Part shown: piece after piece, positions 53,190 through 61,516 of the stretch | Layout: the number at the start of each line of letters is the position of its first letter | How positions within the stretch are numbered: position 1 is the first letter of the stretch | Origin: Maribacter polysiphoniae | Lineage (GTDB): Bacteria; Bacteroidota; Bacteroidia; Flavobacteriales; Flavobacteriaceae | Direction of reading: 5' to 3' | NCBI RefSeq assembly: GCF_003148665.1 | Contig: NZ_QGGQ01000015.1 | Span: 1-64,000, forward strand | DNA length: 64,000 nt | The notes under the pieces: generated by a model | The model's input: the letters and a program-made list of their open reading frames with translations, nothing else | What the model was told of the DNA's origin: nothing | Databases searched by the model: none | Position numbers and translations under genes: made by a program

Positions 53190-53993
53190 ATGAAAGAAGT
53201 TTTAAGAAGGGCACTTTCCGGGGCAGTTTATATAATTCTATTATTATCGGCCGTATTCCTGAGTTCGGATGCCTTCGATTTTTTGTTTATGACCTTTGGC
53301 CTGGCCTGTTTATACGAATATAAAAGGCTGGTACATCTTAAGGGATACCACATCTTTATTGCGTATTTGGCTTTATGGTGGACCTTCATCTATTTGGTAC
53401 ATGATAGATGGTTGATCTACATTCTAATGTTCCTGACCATATCGACGAATATTGTCCTGCTCTTTTTTCTTTTCTCGAAAAAAGACCGACTTTTCCAATT
53501 TCATCATAAATTCCTTATCGGTTTACTATATATCGGTGGTGGTTGCATTTTCCTGACCATGATTCCGTACAAAGACAATGATTTTGCCAAATTGCTCATA
53601 ATGGGGATCTTTATTCTCATCTGGGTAAATGATTCTTTCGCATATCTTGTGGGAAGCACTTTGGGGCGAACGAAATTGTTCCCTGCGGTTTCCCCAAAAA
53701 AAACCATAGAGGGCACTTTGGGCGGCTTGGTATTTACCTTGATCGCCGCCTACCTACTTGGTAGGTATGAAACTATGATAAATCCGATACAATGGTTAAT
53801 TTTGGCATCTGTAATTGTATTATTTGGGACTTTGGGTGATTTGATAGAATCAAAATTCAAAAGAATTGCAGGAGTCAAGGACAGTGGGGCCATTATACCG
53901 GGTCATGGGGGGATGCTAGACCGTTTGGACAGTATGGTATTCGCGGCACCTTTTGCCTATTTAACATTAAAAATATTTACCTATGTTTCATAA
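53190..53993 (+). CDS. cdsA: Phosphatidate cytidylyltransferase
   Basis: Makes CDP-diacylglycerol, the precursor of all membrane phospholipids; 267 residues and about eight membrane spans. The family signature is present: GDLIESKFKRIAGVKDSG followed by PGHGGMLDRLDS. It begins 1 base after the LUD stop and its end overlaps psd by 11 bases, so the three are translationally coupled. Confidence 0.97.
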   Translation: MKEVLRRALSGAVYIILLLSAVFLSSDAFDFLFMTFGLACLYEYKRLVHLKGYHIFIAYLALWWTFIYLVHDRWLIYILMFLTISTNIVLLFFLFSKKDRLFQFHHKFLIGLLYIGGGCIFLTMIPYKDNDFAKLLIMGIFILIWVNDSFAYLVGSTLGRTKLFPAVSPKKTIEGTLGGLVFTLIAAYLLGRYETMINPIQWLILASVIVLFGTLGDLIESKFKRIAGVKDSGAIIPGHGGMLDRLDSMVFAAPFAYLTLKIFTYVS

Positions 53994-54663
53994 AGAGGGT
54001 CAAACCATTATACTAACAACCTTTTTTATCGTGGTAGCCGTTGTCTTACTTTCCGGATTCTACGTTACGAATGAATGGTTACGATGGGGGTTACAGATTG
54101 TGGCAGTTGCCATATTGATTTTGATTCTCCAATTCTTCAGAAACCCTAAAAGAAGCGCCAATAATCTTTTTGATGAAATATTGGCCCCCGTTGATGGTAA
54201 GGTGGTCGTTATCGAGGAAGTCCTTGAAACGGAATACTTTAATGACAAAAGACTTCAGGTATCCATTTTCATGTCCCCATTCAATGTGCATGTCACCCGT
54301 TACCCCATTAGTGGCACCATAAAATATTCAAAATACCATCCCGGGAAATATTTGGTGGCATGGCATCCCAAATCGAGCACGGACAATGAAAGAACCACTG
54401 TGGTCATAAACACCCCTAAGTTCGGTAAAATATTATATCGTCAGATTGCCGGCGCCATGGCCAGGCGTATTGTAAATTATGCCGAGGAGGGTGAAAGTGT
54501 ACATCAGGGCGAAGATTCCGGTTTTATTAAATTTGGTTCTAGGGTAGACTTATTACTACCTTTGGATTGTGGCATAGCCGTAAAATTAAACCAAAAGGTA
54601 ATAGGTGCAAAAACATGTATTGCCACCTATGTAGACAAGCATGAAGAAAGAGACTTTACGTAA
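53983..54663 (+). CDS. psd: Phosphatidylserine decarboxylase proenzyme
   Basis: Produces phosphatidylethanolamine; 226 residues, the short archaeal-type (PSD-A) form. Two hydrophobic segments lie at about 9-26 and 35-52. The self-cleavage site is G185-S186 (FIKFGSRVDLLLP), where the Ser becomes the pyruvoyl cofactor. Early His residues in SPFNVHVTRYP are conserved. It overlaps cdsA by 11 bases and the acyl-CoA-binding protein gene by 23 bases. No pssA gene is in the window. Confidence 0.96.
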   Translation: MFHKEGQTIILTTFFIVVAVVLLSGFYVTNEWLRWGLQIVAVAILILILQFFRNPKRSANNLFDEILAPVDGKVVVIEEVLETEYFNDKRLQVSIFMSPFNVHVTRYPISGTIKYSKYHPGKYLVAWHPKSSTDNERTTVVINTPKFGKILYRQIAGAMARRIVNYAEEGESVHQGEDSGFIKFGSRVDLLLPLDCGIAVKLNQKVIGAKTCIATYVDKHEERDFT

Positions 54664-54901
54664 TAAATTTGAAGACGCTGTGGCCTTTGTAAATTCTTAC
54701 ACAGAGCCTTTACCTGCCGACCTCTTGCTTAAGCTTTACGCTTACTACAAAATAGCCAATAAGAATTATGATAATCCAGGCAGCAAGACACCCCTTATCA
54801 ATGCCTTTAAGGCCAATGCGTTATTCCAGGCGCAGAATATTGGTCGTGAAGATGCAATGAAGGGCTATATTGCCTTGGTGGAAAAAGAAATCAAAAAATG
54901 A
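54641..54901 (+). CDS. Acyl-CoA-binding protein
   Basis: Four-helix protein of 86 residues of the ACBP family: KFEDAVAFVNSYTEPLPADL, LKLYAYYKIANKNYD and GREDAMKGYIALVEKE. ACBPs carry long-chain acyl-CoA esters and are widespread in eukaryotes but patchy in bacteria. Overlap with psd by 23 bases and position at the end of the phospholipid operon suggest that it buffers or delivers acyl chains for lipid synthesis. The usual acyl-CoA-binding Tyr and Lys positions appear to be kept (YYK). Confidence 0.88.
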   Translation: MKKETLRNKFEDAVAFVNSYTEPLPADLLLKLYAYYKIANKNYDNPGSKTPLINAFKANALFQAQNIGREDAMKGYIALVEKEIKK

Positions 54902-54919
54902 TTTTGTACGTGTAAGCTG

Positions 54920-55681
54920 CTATTCATAAAGATCGTTCAAATCGGCCTTACATAGTTCAAAAATAAAGTCCCCCACTTTCTGGGTTACATCCTTAAAAAA
55001 ACGTTCACCCTTTTCCTTGGTCGAGCTCGTGGGATTCCCAACACCGGTATCCTCACTGATTTGAGACCATTTGCGTTCTGCCCAAACCCAACCTTCGGTA
55101 AACGATTTTATTTTATACCCTTTGGACGCCCCTGTACCCCAATGTTCTTTCGGCAGTACCAAATCCGGCTTTAAATAGAGCATCAGACTGGTTTCCATTT
55201 CATCGGCATGATCCCCTTCATGCTCAAAGTATGTGGTCTTATCCAACGATTGGAACCAATTGGCGAAACAAATGAACATATCAGGATATTTCAGGCCCAA
55301 CTCCCTGACCAATGGCTTGAAATTATTGCCCCCATGGCTATTGAAAATGAGTAATTTTTTGACTCCTTGTCTGTTAAGCACTTCGACCACATCACATAAA
55401 ATGGACAATTGCGTACTTGGATTCAGGTTAATATCCAAATAGATATCCGATTGTCCCGTATTAACGCCAAAAGGGATTGATGGCAATACAATCGCCCTAC
55501 CCCCTTTCTCCCAAGCCACCTTTGCCGATCCCGCAGCCAAGAGATCACTCTCATAGACATCCGTTCCATAGGGTAAATGGTAATTATGGGCCTCTGTTGC
55601 GCCCCAAGGCAAAACAGCCACATCAAAACGGTCATCCTTAAGGGCTTTCCAGTTCGTCTCTGCCAAAATGTATGGTCTCAT
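54920..55681 (-). CDS. Creatininase-family amidohydrolase
   Basis: A protein of 253 residues. Metal-ligand motifs are visible: GATEAHNYHLPYGTD (E30, H32, D41), FNSHGGNN (His near 118) and HADEMETSLML (Glu). The family includes creatinine amidohydrolase, mycofactocin-maturation peptidase MftE and the pyrimidine-deaminating enzyme of riboflavin synthesis, so the substrate is open. It begins 12 bases after the sterol desaturase gene, so the two are co-transcribed. Confidence 0.88.
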   Translation of the reverse strand: MRPYILAETNWKALKDDRFDVAVLPWGATEAHNYHLPYGTDVYESDLLAAGSAKVAWEKGGRAIVLPSIPFGVNTGQSDIYLDINLNPSTQLSILCDVVEVLNRQGVKKLLIFNSHGGNNFKPLVRELGLKYPDMFICFANWFQSLDKTTYFEHEGDHADEMETSLMLYLKPDLVLPKEHWGTGASKGYKIKSFTEGWVWAERKWSQISEDTGVGNPTSSTKEKGERFFKDVTQKVGDFIFELCKADLNDLYE

Positions 55682-55693
55682 AGCTTTAAAATA

Positions 55694-56962
55694 TTAAATT
55701 GCAATCTTTGTGTTTGAAGGGTCTTTTTCCAGATATGTAAAATAAATGCCTGCTGTTAGGGTAATCAAAAAATAGAGTGCTACCCATGCGGCACCAAAAT
55801 CGGAATACGTATTTATACCAAACCAATCCCCAGTATACCAAATGACGGCAACACCAGAAAGACCACGGATTACCTCAATCCACACCGCATAACGAACCCT
55901 GTCCATCAGAGCGGTATACCCATAGATACCAATAAAAACAAAGGCCCCGAAAGACAACAATCCATCAAACCCTATGGCTTCATAATTATAGAACATGAAC
56001 AGCATTAAAAAGGTAGTACAAAGAACTTGGAATACAGCGTATCCCTTTAAAGCGGAAGATGCCTGGGTGTCATACTTTTCAAAATGATATACATCCTCAA
56101 TAATCGGGATGGGATATTTTTCCTTAACATCCGCAGGGCGCCAACCTGTAGGCATAAACCATATACGAAGTTTGTCAAAAACATTTCGAGTTCGCCAAGC
56201 GTCTTTCATCAAACGCCATAAATGTTGAAAATTAATGATGATCGGATTCCATGTCGAGGCCGGTTTTAAGACCCCATATTGTGGTGGGACTTCTTCCAAT
56301 TCCTCTTGAAAGGTACCGAACCAGCGATCCCACACGCAGAGGATCTGGCCTAGGTTCTTATCAATATATTCCGGATTGATGGCATGGTGCACCCGATGTT
56401 GGGAGGGTGTTACGATAATGTATTCCAACCATCCCATTTTTCCGATATGCTGTGTGTGGTACCAAAATTGGGCGAACAAGTGAACAGGGGCCAAAATGGC
56501 AATAACGATATTCGGAACGCCCATTATGGCCGCAGGAATCAACAGAAGAGGAAAATACCCCAACAAATTGGAAATGGATTGCCGTAAGGCACAGGCCAAA
56601 TTAAACTCCTCGCTACTATGGTGTATCACATGCTGATTCCAGAAGAAATTGATTTTATGACTCAATCGATGATTCCAATATCCTGCAAAATCCATCGCCA
56701 AAAATGCGACCAACCACACCACCCAAGTTGATTTCAGGGAAAACACAGCCAAATGCTCCAACAAAAAAGGATAGGATACGATGATAATACCGATGCCCAA
56801 AGAATCCTTTATAATATTCGTAAGTCCTGAACTGATACTGGAAACAGAATCGAGTACCTTATGCTTCTGGTCTTTTACCACATAGCCATAGACCATTTCT
56901 ATGGCCAAAAGAACCATAAAAAAAGGAATAGCGTACAAAAGGGCCTTGGCGTAGGTTTCCAT
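55694..56962 (-). CDS. Sterol desaturase / fatty acid hydroxylase superfamily protein
   Basis: Integral membrane di-iron enzyme of 422 residues. The histidine boxes are HRLSHKINFFWNQHVIHHSS (residues about 98-117) and HTQHI and HRVHH further on, as needed for two iron atoms. At least six hydrophobic segments are visible, four before and around the boxes and a C-terminal group after about 310. The extra C-terminal membrane domain makes it longer than simple family members. It may hydroxylate a membrane lipid, for example an ornithine lipid or sphingolipid chain; the substrate is not known. It lies 42 bases downstream of a response regulator. Confidence 0.88.
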   Translation of the reverse strand: METYAKALLYAIPFFMVLLAIEMVYGYVVKDQKHKVLDSVSSISSGLTNIIKDSLGIGIIIVSYPFLLEHLAVFSLKSTWVVWLVAFLAMDFAGYWNHRLSHKINFFWNQHVIHHSSEEFNLACALRQSISNLLGYFPLLLIPAAIMGVPNIVIAILAPVHLFAQFWYHTQHIGKMGWLEYIIVTPSQHRVHHAINPEYIDKNLGQILCVWDRWFGTFQEELEEVPPQYGVLKPASTWNPIIINFQHLWRLMKDAWRTRNVFDKLRIWFMPTGWRPADVKEKYPIPIIEDVYHFEKYDTQASSALKGYAVFQVLCTTFLMLFMFYNYEAIGFDGLLSFGAFVFIGIYGYTALMDRVRYAVWIEVIRGLSGVAVIWYTGDWFGINTYSDFGAAWVALYFLITLTAGIYFTYLEKDPSNTKIAI

Positions 56963-57004
56963 TCTATTGATTTAATCTAAGAAAGATACCAATAAATATG
57001 GAAT

Positions 57005-57715
57005 TCACTTATTTTTAACAACATTGGTCTTTAGTATAAAACCCCGACCATGCACATTTTCAATCCTCAGCGTTGGATCGTGTGCCAAATACTTCCGTAA
57101 ATGGGTAACGAATACATTCAAACTCTTTCTATTGAAATAGTCATTGTTGCCCCAAAGGGTCTCCAGTATCCCTTTATGCCCACAAAGTTCATTCGGATGG
57201 GAGGCCAAATATTTGAGCAGCTCACTTTCACGGGAGGTCAGATGGATAACCTCCGATTCGAAAAACAATTCCTGGGTTGAACTGTTCAACCTATACATTC
57301 CAATATTGAATATTGAATTTTCACCGGCATGGTCCGGTGTTCTTTTCAATCTATCCAAAAGCGCCAAAATACGCACTACCAATTCCTCCTCATCAATGGG
57401 CTTTTTAAGATAGTCCAAGGCTCCGAGTGAAAACCCTTTTAAAACATCGACTTTCAGTGATCTTGCGGTCAGGAAGATAAAGGGAAGGTCAGGAAACCTT
57501 TTTGCTATATCCGCGGCAAGCGTAAAACCATCCATCTGAACCATCATCACATCCAAAATAGCCAAATCGAACCTATTGGATTGAATAATATCCACAACCT
57601 TCGTTGGCTCTTTTTCCCATATAATATCGAAATCCTTCATTCTTAGGTATTCGGTAAGCAAATACCCTAAAGAGGCATCATCCTCAACCAATAAAATACT
57701 ATATTTTTTTCCCAT
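57005..57715 (-). CDS. OmpR-type response regulator
   Basis: A protein of 236 residues with a receiver domain (phospho-Asp D55 in AILDVMM, Lys105 in YLKKPID) and a winged-helix DNA-binding domain (about 135-232, LTSRESELLKYLASHPN to IENVHGRGFIL). It overlaps the upstream kinase gene by 17 bases, so the two form one two-component system. The downstream lipid-enzyme gene is a possible target. Confidence 0.95.
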   Translation of the reverse strand: MGKKYSILLVEDDASLGYLLTEYLRMKDFDIIWEKEPTKVVDIIQSNRFDLAILDVMMVQMDGFTLAADIAKRFPDLPFIFLTARSLKVDVLKGFSLGALDYLKKPIDEEELVVRILALLDRLKRTPDHAGENSIFNIGMYRLNSSTQELFFESEVIHLTSRESELLKYLASHPNELCGHKGILETLWGNNDYFNRKSLNVFVTHLRKYLAHDPTLRIENVHGRGFILKTNVVKNK

Positions 57716-58979
57716 GCTTATACAATGGTATTTTTAGGATTATCGTTGTCCCCTTGTTTATTTCACTATTCAAGTCAATCTTTCCGTTGTGTTTTTCGAT
57801 TACCCTCTTAACATAACTAAGCCCAAGGCCATACCCTTTGACGCCATATTTATTTCCATCGGAAACCCGATAATACTTTTGAAAAACCAACTTTTGATCT
57901 CTTTTACCTATCCCCTTTCCATTGTCTGAAATGCGTATGACCAATTTCCCTTTTTGAACAAGGGACTCCATTTCAATCTTCGGTTCTTCACTATATTTTT
58001 TGGCATTTTCCAAAAGGTTGTTGATTGCGTTCTCCAAATGGGCCACCTCAGCCTTAATCCGATAAGGACCAGCTGCCAAACGATACTCAAAATGAACTTC
58101 CTCAAAGGAGGTAAGCGTCTTGAAATCTTTACAAAGATCCTCTAAAATAGGCTTGAAATCGACAACTTCAAAATTGAATATACTTTGCCTTTCCTCAAAA
58201 CTGGCCAATTCCAACACCTTGTCGATATGATTCTTCAATCGTTCTACCTGCTGCCTAATGATATCCAGTACGGGTGCTTTTTCCTCGGAAATCTCACCCT
58301 CGAGCATCTTGGATGCCAGACCAATCGAAAATACCGGGGTCTTTAGTTCATGCGTTAGGTTGTTTATGAACTCATTGGTTGTGGTTATGACATTCCGTTG
58401 CCAATAATAGGTTCTTAGGATCCATAAAATCGCTACGATGATTCCAAGAATAAACAATAGGCTAGGCACGGTCAACCCGTTGAGTTTGGACAGGTAATAA
58501 CTATCCAAATTCCTAAACTTCAACTCCAGGATCACATCCGTACCCAATAAAGTGGGCAAGTACCCTTTGATCTCAATAGGATAGGTTACCAATTCGGCCG
58601 TGCGCTCATAGACTACGGGCGATTTAATATAATGGGTGGAATCCCTGGTCACCAATCGATAGGTAAAATCGGCATCAATGCCCTTTTCCACTAATTTTTC
58701 CGTTATAAAGTCATTTAAAAAATGGCTCGAGGCATCTCTTAAACTATCGACACTGATATTAAAATACAAACTATCTTCCTCAATGGCGTTAGCCAGCAGA
58801 AAAGTCAATTTATTCTTCGTTTCCAGGGTATTCCTGATATCCTCACTCGCCAAACCGATTTTACTGCTGAATTGTACCTTGGCCAAATTAATACCGATCC
58901 TCAAATATTGATACTGCACAATCGCAAGACCCAAAATGGATACGATGAAAACTATGGTATAAATATTACGTTTCTTCAA
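57699..58979 (-). CDS. Sensor histidine kinase
   Basis: Membrane kinase of 426 residues: TM1 about 5-22, a periplasmic domain about 23-170, TM2 about 171-189, phospho-acceptor H210 in NLTHELKTPVFS, N-box NLLENAKKYSE and G boxes DNGKGIGK and GYGLGLSYV. The start codon is TTG at 58979; an in-frame stop lies 13 codons upstream and no ATG precedes the first helix. The periplasmic domain has no recognised family. Partner of the OmpR-type regulator behind it. Confidence 0.93.
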   Translation of the reverse strand: MKKRNIYTIVFIVSILGLAIVQYQYLRIGINLAKVQFSSKIGLASEDIRNTLETKNKLTFLLANAIEEDSLYFNISVDSLRDASSHFLNDFITEKLVEKGIDADFTYRLVTRDSTHYIKSPVVYERTAELVTYPIEIKGYLPTLLGTDVILELKFRNLDSYYLSKLNGLTVPSLLFILGIIVAILWILRTYYWQRNVITTTNEFINNLTHELKTPVFSIGLASKMLEGEISEEKAPVLDIIRQQVERLKNHIDKVLELASFEERQSIFNFEVVDFKPILEDLCKDFKTLTSFEEVHFEYRLAAGPYRIKAEVAHLENAINNLLENAKKYSEEPKIEMESLVQKGKLVIRISDNGKGIGKRDQKLVFQKYYRVSDGNKYGVKGYGLGLSYVKRVIEKHNGKIDLNSEINKGTTIILKIPLYKHGKKI

Positions 58980-59324
58980 AATTTGCTGAAATAAGTTATA
59001 AAAATAAGTTTCTCATCGCGCATTTTAATTTTTTGTTCATCTAATTAACTTTTCATTAATCCTTATTAATTTTTGCTTAACCCCATACTATTCTTCTTCA
59101 TACTATATTGGTCCTGATTTAAGTTGAGTTAAATCCTAGAATAAAAAGGGCCAGTCATTTTGGTAATATGATAGGCCCTTTTTATTTGAACTGATTCCGC
59201 AACTACTTAAGGGCAATGCCAATTCGGCCTTTTGAAACATTCTCGAAAAGACCATTTGGCAATTAAGGTAGTTTTATCACCACCACTATGCAAACCAGTT
59301 TTAACAACCAAAAAAACCACCAAA
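58980..59324. other. Divergent intergenic region with two hairpins
   Basis: About 345 bases between the minus-strand kinase and the plus-strand DoxX-like gene, with no ORF I can support. It is AT-rich near the kinase start. In the middle are two consecutive hairpins at 59116-59184, listed separately. No exact promoter pair is visible on either strand. Confidence 0.5.
59116..59184. ncRNA. Tandem hairpins with a terminator-like end; possible small RNA
   Basis: First hairpin: GATTTAA (59116-59122), loop GTTGAG, TTAAATC (59129-59135). Second: AAAAAGGGCC (59143-59152) pairs with GGCCCTTTTT (59174-59183) across about 20 bases. Runs of A before and T after the second stem give it terminator form on either strand. 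No coding gene lies between it and the divergent gene starts on either side, so it has nothing obvious to terminate. Confidence 0.4.
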
Positions 59325-59774
59325 ATGAAAGTAACGTACATATTCATCAAAAAAAATATGATGCCTATCGCTATTGGTATTGTTTACCTATGGTTTGGGG
59401 CTTTAAAATTTTTTCCGGATATCAGTCCGGCCGAAGACTTGGCAAAAACCACCATACATGAACTGACTTTCGGACTGATTCCTTCCGATATAACCATCCT
59501 CCTATTGGCTTTTTGGGAGATCACCATTGGTATATTACTTATACTCAACGTCTACAAAAGAATGATTTACTGGGCCGCGATAATCCATATCACCCTAACA
59601 TTCACCCCTTGGCTCTTTTTTCCTTCGGAAGTGTTTCAGAACAACTACTTCCAACTAACGCTCCTTGGACAGTATATCGCTAAAAACATAGTTATTTTGG
59701 CTGCTTTGGCTGTATTGCTCAAAGAGGAAAAAACAAAGGAAGCCAGTGTTATTACCCAAAGGGAAATGATGTGA
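59325..59774 (+). CDS. DoxX-like membrane protein
   Basis: A protein of 149 residues with four hydrophobic segments: about 14-30 (MPIAIGIVYLWFGALKF), 54-72 (DITILLLAFWEITIGILLI), 78-95 and 115-132. The arrangement and the FGALKFFPDISPAE motif after the first helix fit the DoxX/YkgB group of small membrane proteins; function unknown. The ATG at 59325 is preferred over a TTG at 59232, which would add 31 residues without family character. It converges on the first ppk2 gene with a 2-base gap. Confidence 0.82.
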   Translation: MKVTYIFIKKNMMPIAIGIVYLWFGALKFFPDISPAEDLAKTTIHELTFGLIPSDITILLLAFWEITIGILLILNVYKRMIYWAAIIHITLTFTPWLFFPSEVFQNNYFQLTLLGQYIAKNIVILAALAVLLKEEKTKEASVITQREMM

Positions 59775-59776
59775 CA

Positions 59777-60559
59777 TTACTTATAGGGTATGGCCTTTAA
59801 AACATATTCAATGGCCTTTAGCCGTGCCTCTGTTTTTTTATCCGCTTTGATAATTATCCAAGGGGCATGTCCCGTATCCGTGTCCTGAAGCATCACTTGT
59901 TTGTACTTGGTATATTCGTCCCAAAGATCTTGGGCTTTCTCGTCCACTGCCGACAATTTCCAACGTTTCAAATCGCTTTTACGAATGTCCTCAAAACGCT
60001 TTTCCTGTTCTTCCTTGGTGATGGAAAAATAAAATTTGATCAAATAGGTGTCGGATGCAATGATCATTTTTTCAAAATCATTGACTTGGGACATGAACCT
60101 ATCATATTGTTCTTGGTCACAAAAGCCATTAACCGGTTCGAGTACCGCCCTATTGTACCAACTACGGTCAAAAAATACGATCTTACCCGGCTTTGGCAAC
60201 TTATTCACATAGCGTTGAAAATACCACTGTCCTTCCTCGTCCTCCGTGGGCTTGTTTAGCGCTACAATCCTGTAATACCTAGGGTTGATATGGGCTGCCA
60301 TTCTACGTATGGCCCCTCCCTTACCTGCAGCATCCCTTCCTTCAAAGAGGATGACGATTTTTTTTCGGTTTTCTATGGCCCATGCCTGAAGCTTCACCAG
60401 TTCAGCCTGCTGCTCCCGTAATTTAAGTTCATATTTCACTTCGGCCAAGGTTCGCCCCAGATCAATACGCTTATTTCCAAACAAACTTTTTAAGCCTAGT
60501 TTAGAATTGAGTAAATCCAAATCTTCCTTTGAAAGTTCAATGTCTCGTATTTCCTTCAT
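59777..60559 (-). CDS. ppk2: Polyphosphate kinase 2, second copy of a tandem pair
   Basis: One-domain PPK2 of about 260 residues, which uses polyphosphate to phosphorylate nucleotides. Walker A is FEGRDAAGKGGAIRR and the Walker B/lid region is FFDRSWYNRAVLEPVNGF. YFQRYVNKLP and SDLKRWKLSAVDEKAQ also match. ATG at 60559, one base after the stop of the upstream ppk2, is chosen; an ATG at 60583 would overlap that gene by 23 bases. Differences from its neighbour are spread along the whole length, as expected for an old duplication or separate acquisition. Confidence 0.93.
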   Translation of the reverse strand: MKEIRDIELSKEDLDLLNSKLGLKSLFGNKRIDLGRTLAEVKYELKLREQQAELVKLQAWAIENRKKIVILFEGRDAAGKGGAIRRMAAHINPRYYRIVALNKPTEDEEGQWYFQRYVNKLPKPGKIVFFDRSWYNRAVLEPVNGFCDQEQYDRFMSQVNDFEKMIIASDTYLIKFYFSITKEEQEKRFEDIRKSDLKRWKLSAVDEKAQDLWDEYTKYKQVMLQDTDTGHAPWIIIKADKKTEARLKAIEYVLKAIPYK

Positions 60560-60560
60560 A

Positions 60561-61409
60561 CTATATATCGATTTGTTTGGCATTCCTGTAATAGCGAAAA
60601 ATGATGTTCGGATCGGGTTGGATCAAGTCTGGGAGTTGTCTTTTATCCGTATAATCGAACATAGAGAGTAAATAGCGCATACTCTCCAATCGGGCGGTTT
60701 TCTTATCATTGGTTTTCACAATGATCCATGGGCTGAAATCGGTATGTGTCTTGGTGAACATTTGTTCCTTATAAAAGGTATAATCATCCCAGAGTTTTTG
60801 TCCCATCCGATCGACCGGACTGAATTTCCATTGCTTCAAGGGGTTCTTAAGTCGGGCATTGAATCTTTTACTCTGGACCTCTTTGGAGATGGAAAACCAA
60901 AATTTTATGATAATAACACCATCCTCATACAACATATGTTCAAACTCGGGCACTTGCACCATAAATTGGTTGTATTGATCTTTGGAACAAAACCCCATCA
61001 CAGGTTCCACAACCGCCCGGTTGTACCAACTACGGTCAAAAAAGACAATTTCCCCAGGATTGGGCAATTCTTTGATATACCTTCTAAAATACCATTGCCC
61101 CCTTTCGTTATCTGTCGGCTTTGAAAGCGCCACAACTCTTGAGGAACGGGGGTTTAAATGTTCCCTGAACCGCTTGATCGAACCTCCTTTACCGGCGGCA
61201 TCACGACCTTCAAAAAGTACGGCTACCCTTAACTGCTTCTTGGTAATCCATTGTTGCAGGTTCACCAACTCACTTTGAAGCTTGGCCAGTTCTATTTCGT
61301 ATGTGGTATTTCTTACAACATTGTCGATGTCAATCCCTTTTTTTTTGGCAATGGCAATCAAGTCTTTTCTTGTCTTGGCCGATTGTAAGTCTTCTGCGGT
61401 AAATTTCAT
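60561..61409 (-). CDS. ppk2: Polyphosphate kinase 2, first copy of a tandem pair
   Basis: One-domain PPK2 of 282 residues. Walker A FEGRDAAGKGGSIKR starts near residue 67; FFDRSWYNRAVVEPVMGF and NPLKQWKFSPVDRMGQKLW are intact. It starts at ATG 61409 (MKFTAEDLQSAKTRK); an earlier in-frame start would add 13 residues of no family character. Expected reaction: NDP or NMP phosphorylation from polyphosphate. The subclass cannot be settled by eye. Its stop is followed one base later by the second copy. Confidence 0.93.
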   Translation of the reverse strand: MKFTAEDLQSAKTRKDLIAIAKKKGIDIDNVVRNTTYEIELAKLQSELVNLQQWITKKQLRVAVLFEGRDAAGKGGSIKRFREHLNPRSSRVVALSKPTDNERGQWYFRRYIKELPNPGEIVFFDRSWYNRAVVEPVMGFCSKDQYNQFMVQVPEFEHMLYEDGVIIIKFWFSISKEVQSKRFNARLKNPLKQWKFSPVDRMGQKLWDDYTFYKEQMFTKTHTDFSPWIIVKTNDKKTARLESMRYLLSMFDYTDKRQLPDLIQPDPNIIFRYYRNAKQIDI

Positions 61410-61516
61410 GTAAGCTGATCCTAATTTTAAAATACAGATTTGGCCCAATCAATGGATGTCTTAAAGTCGGGTTATAACCAACTGTATTCGGGTTAATGAA
61501 TGAAGTGGAATTCGAA

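Noticed and set aside
59777-61409. The two ppk2 ORFs as one frameshifted gene
   Set aside because: Each has its own complete Walker A, lid motif and C-terminus, so they are two paralogous genes.
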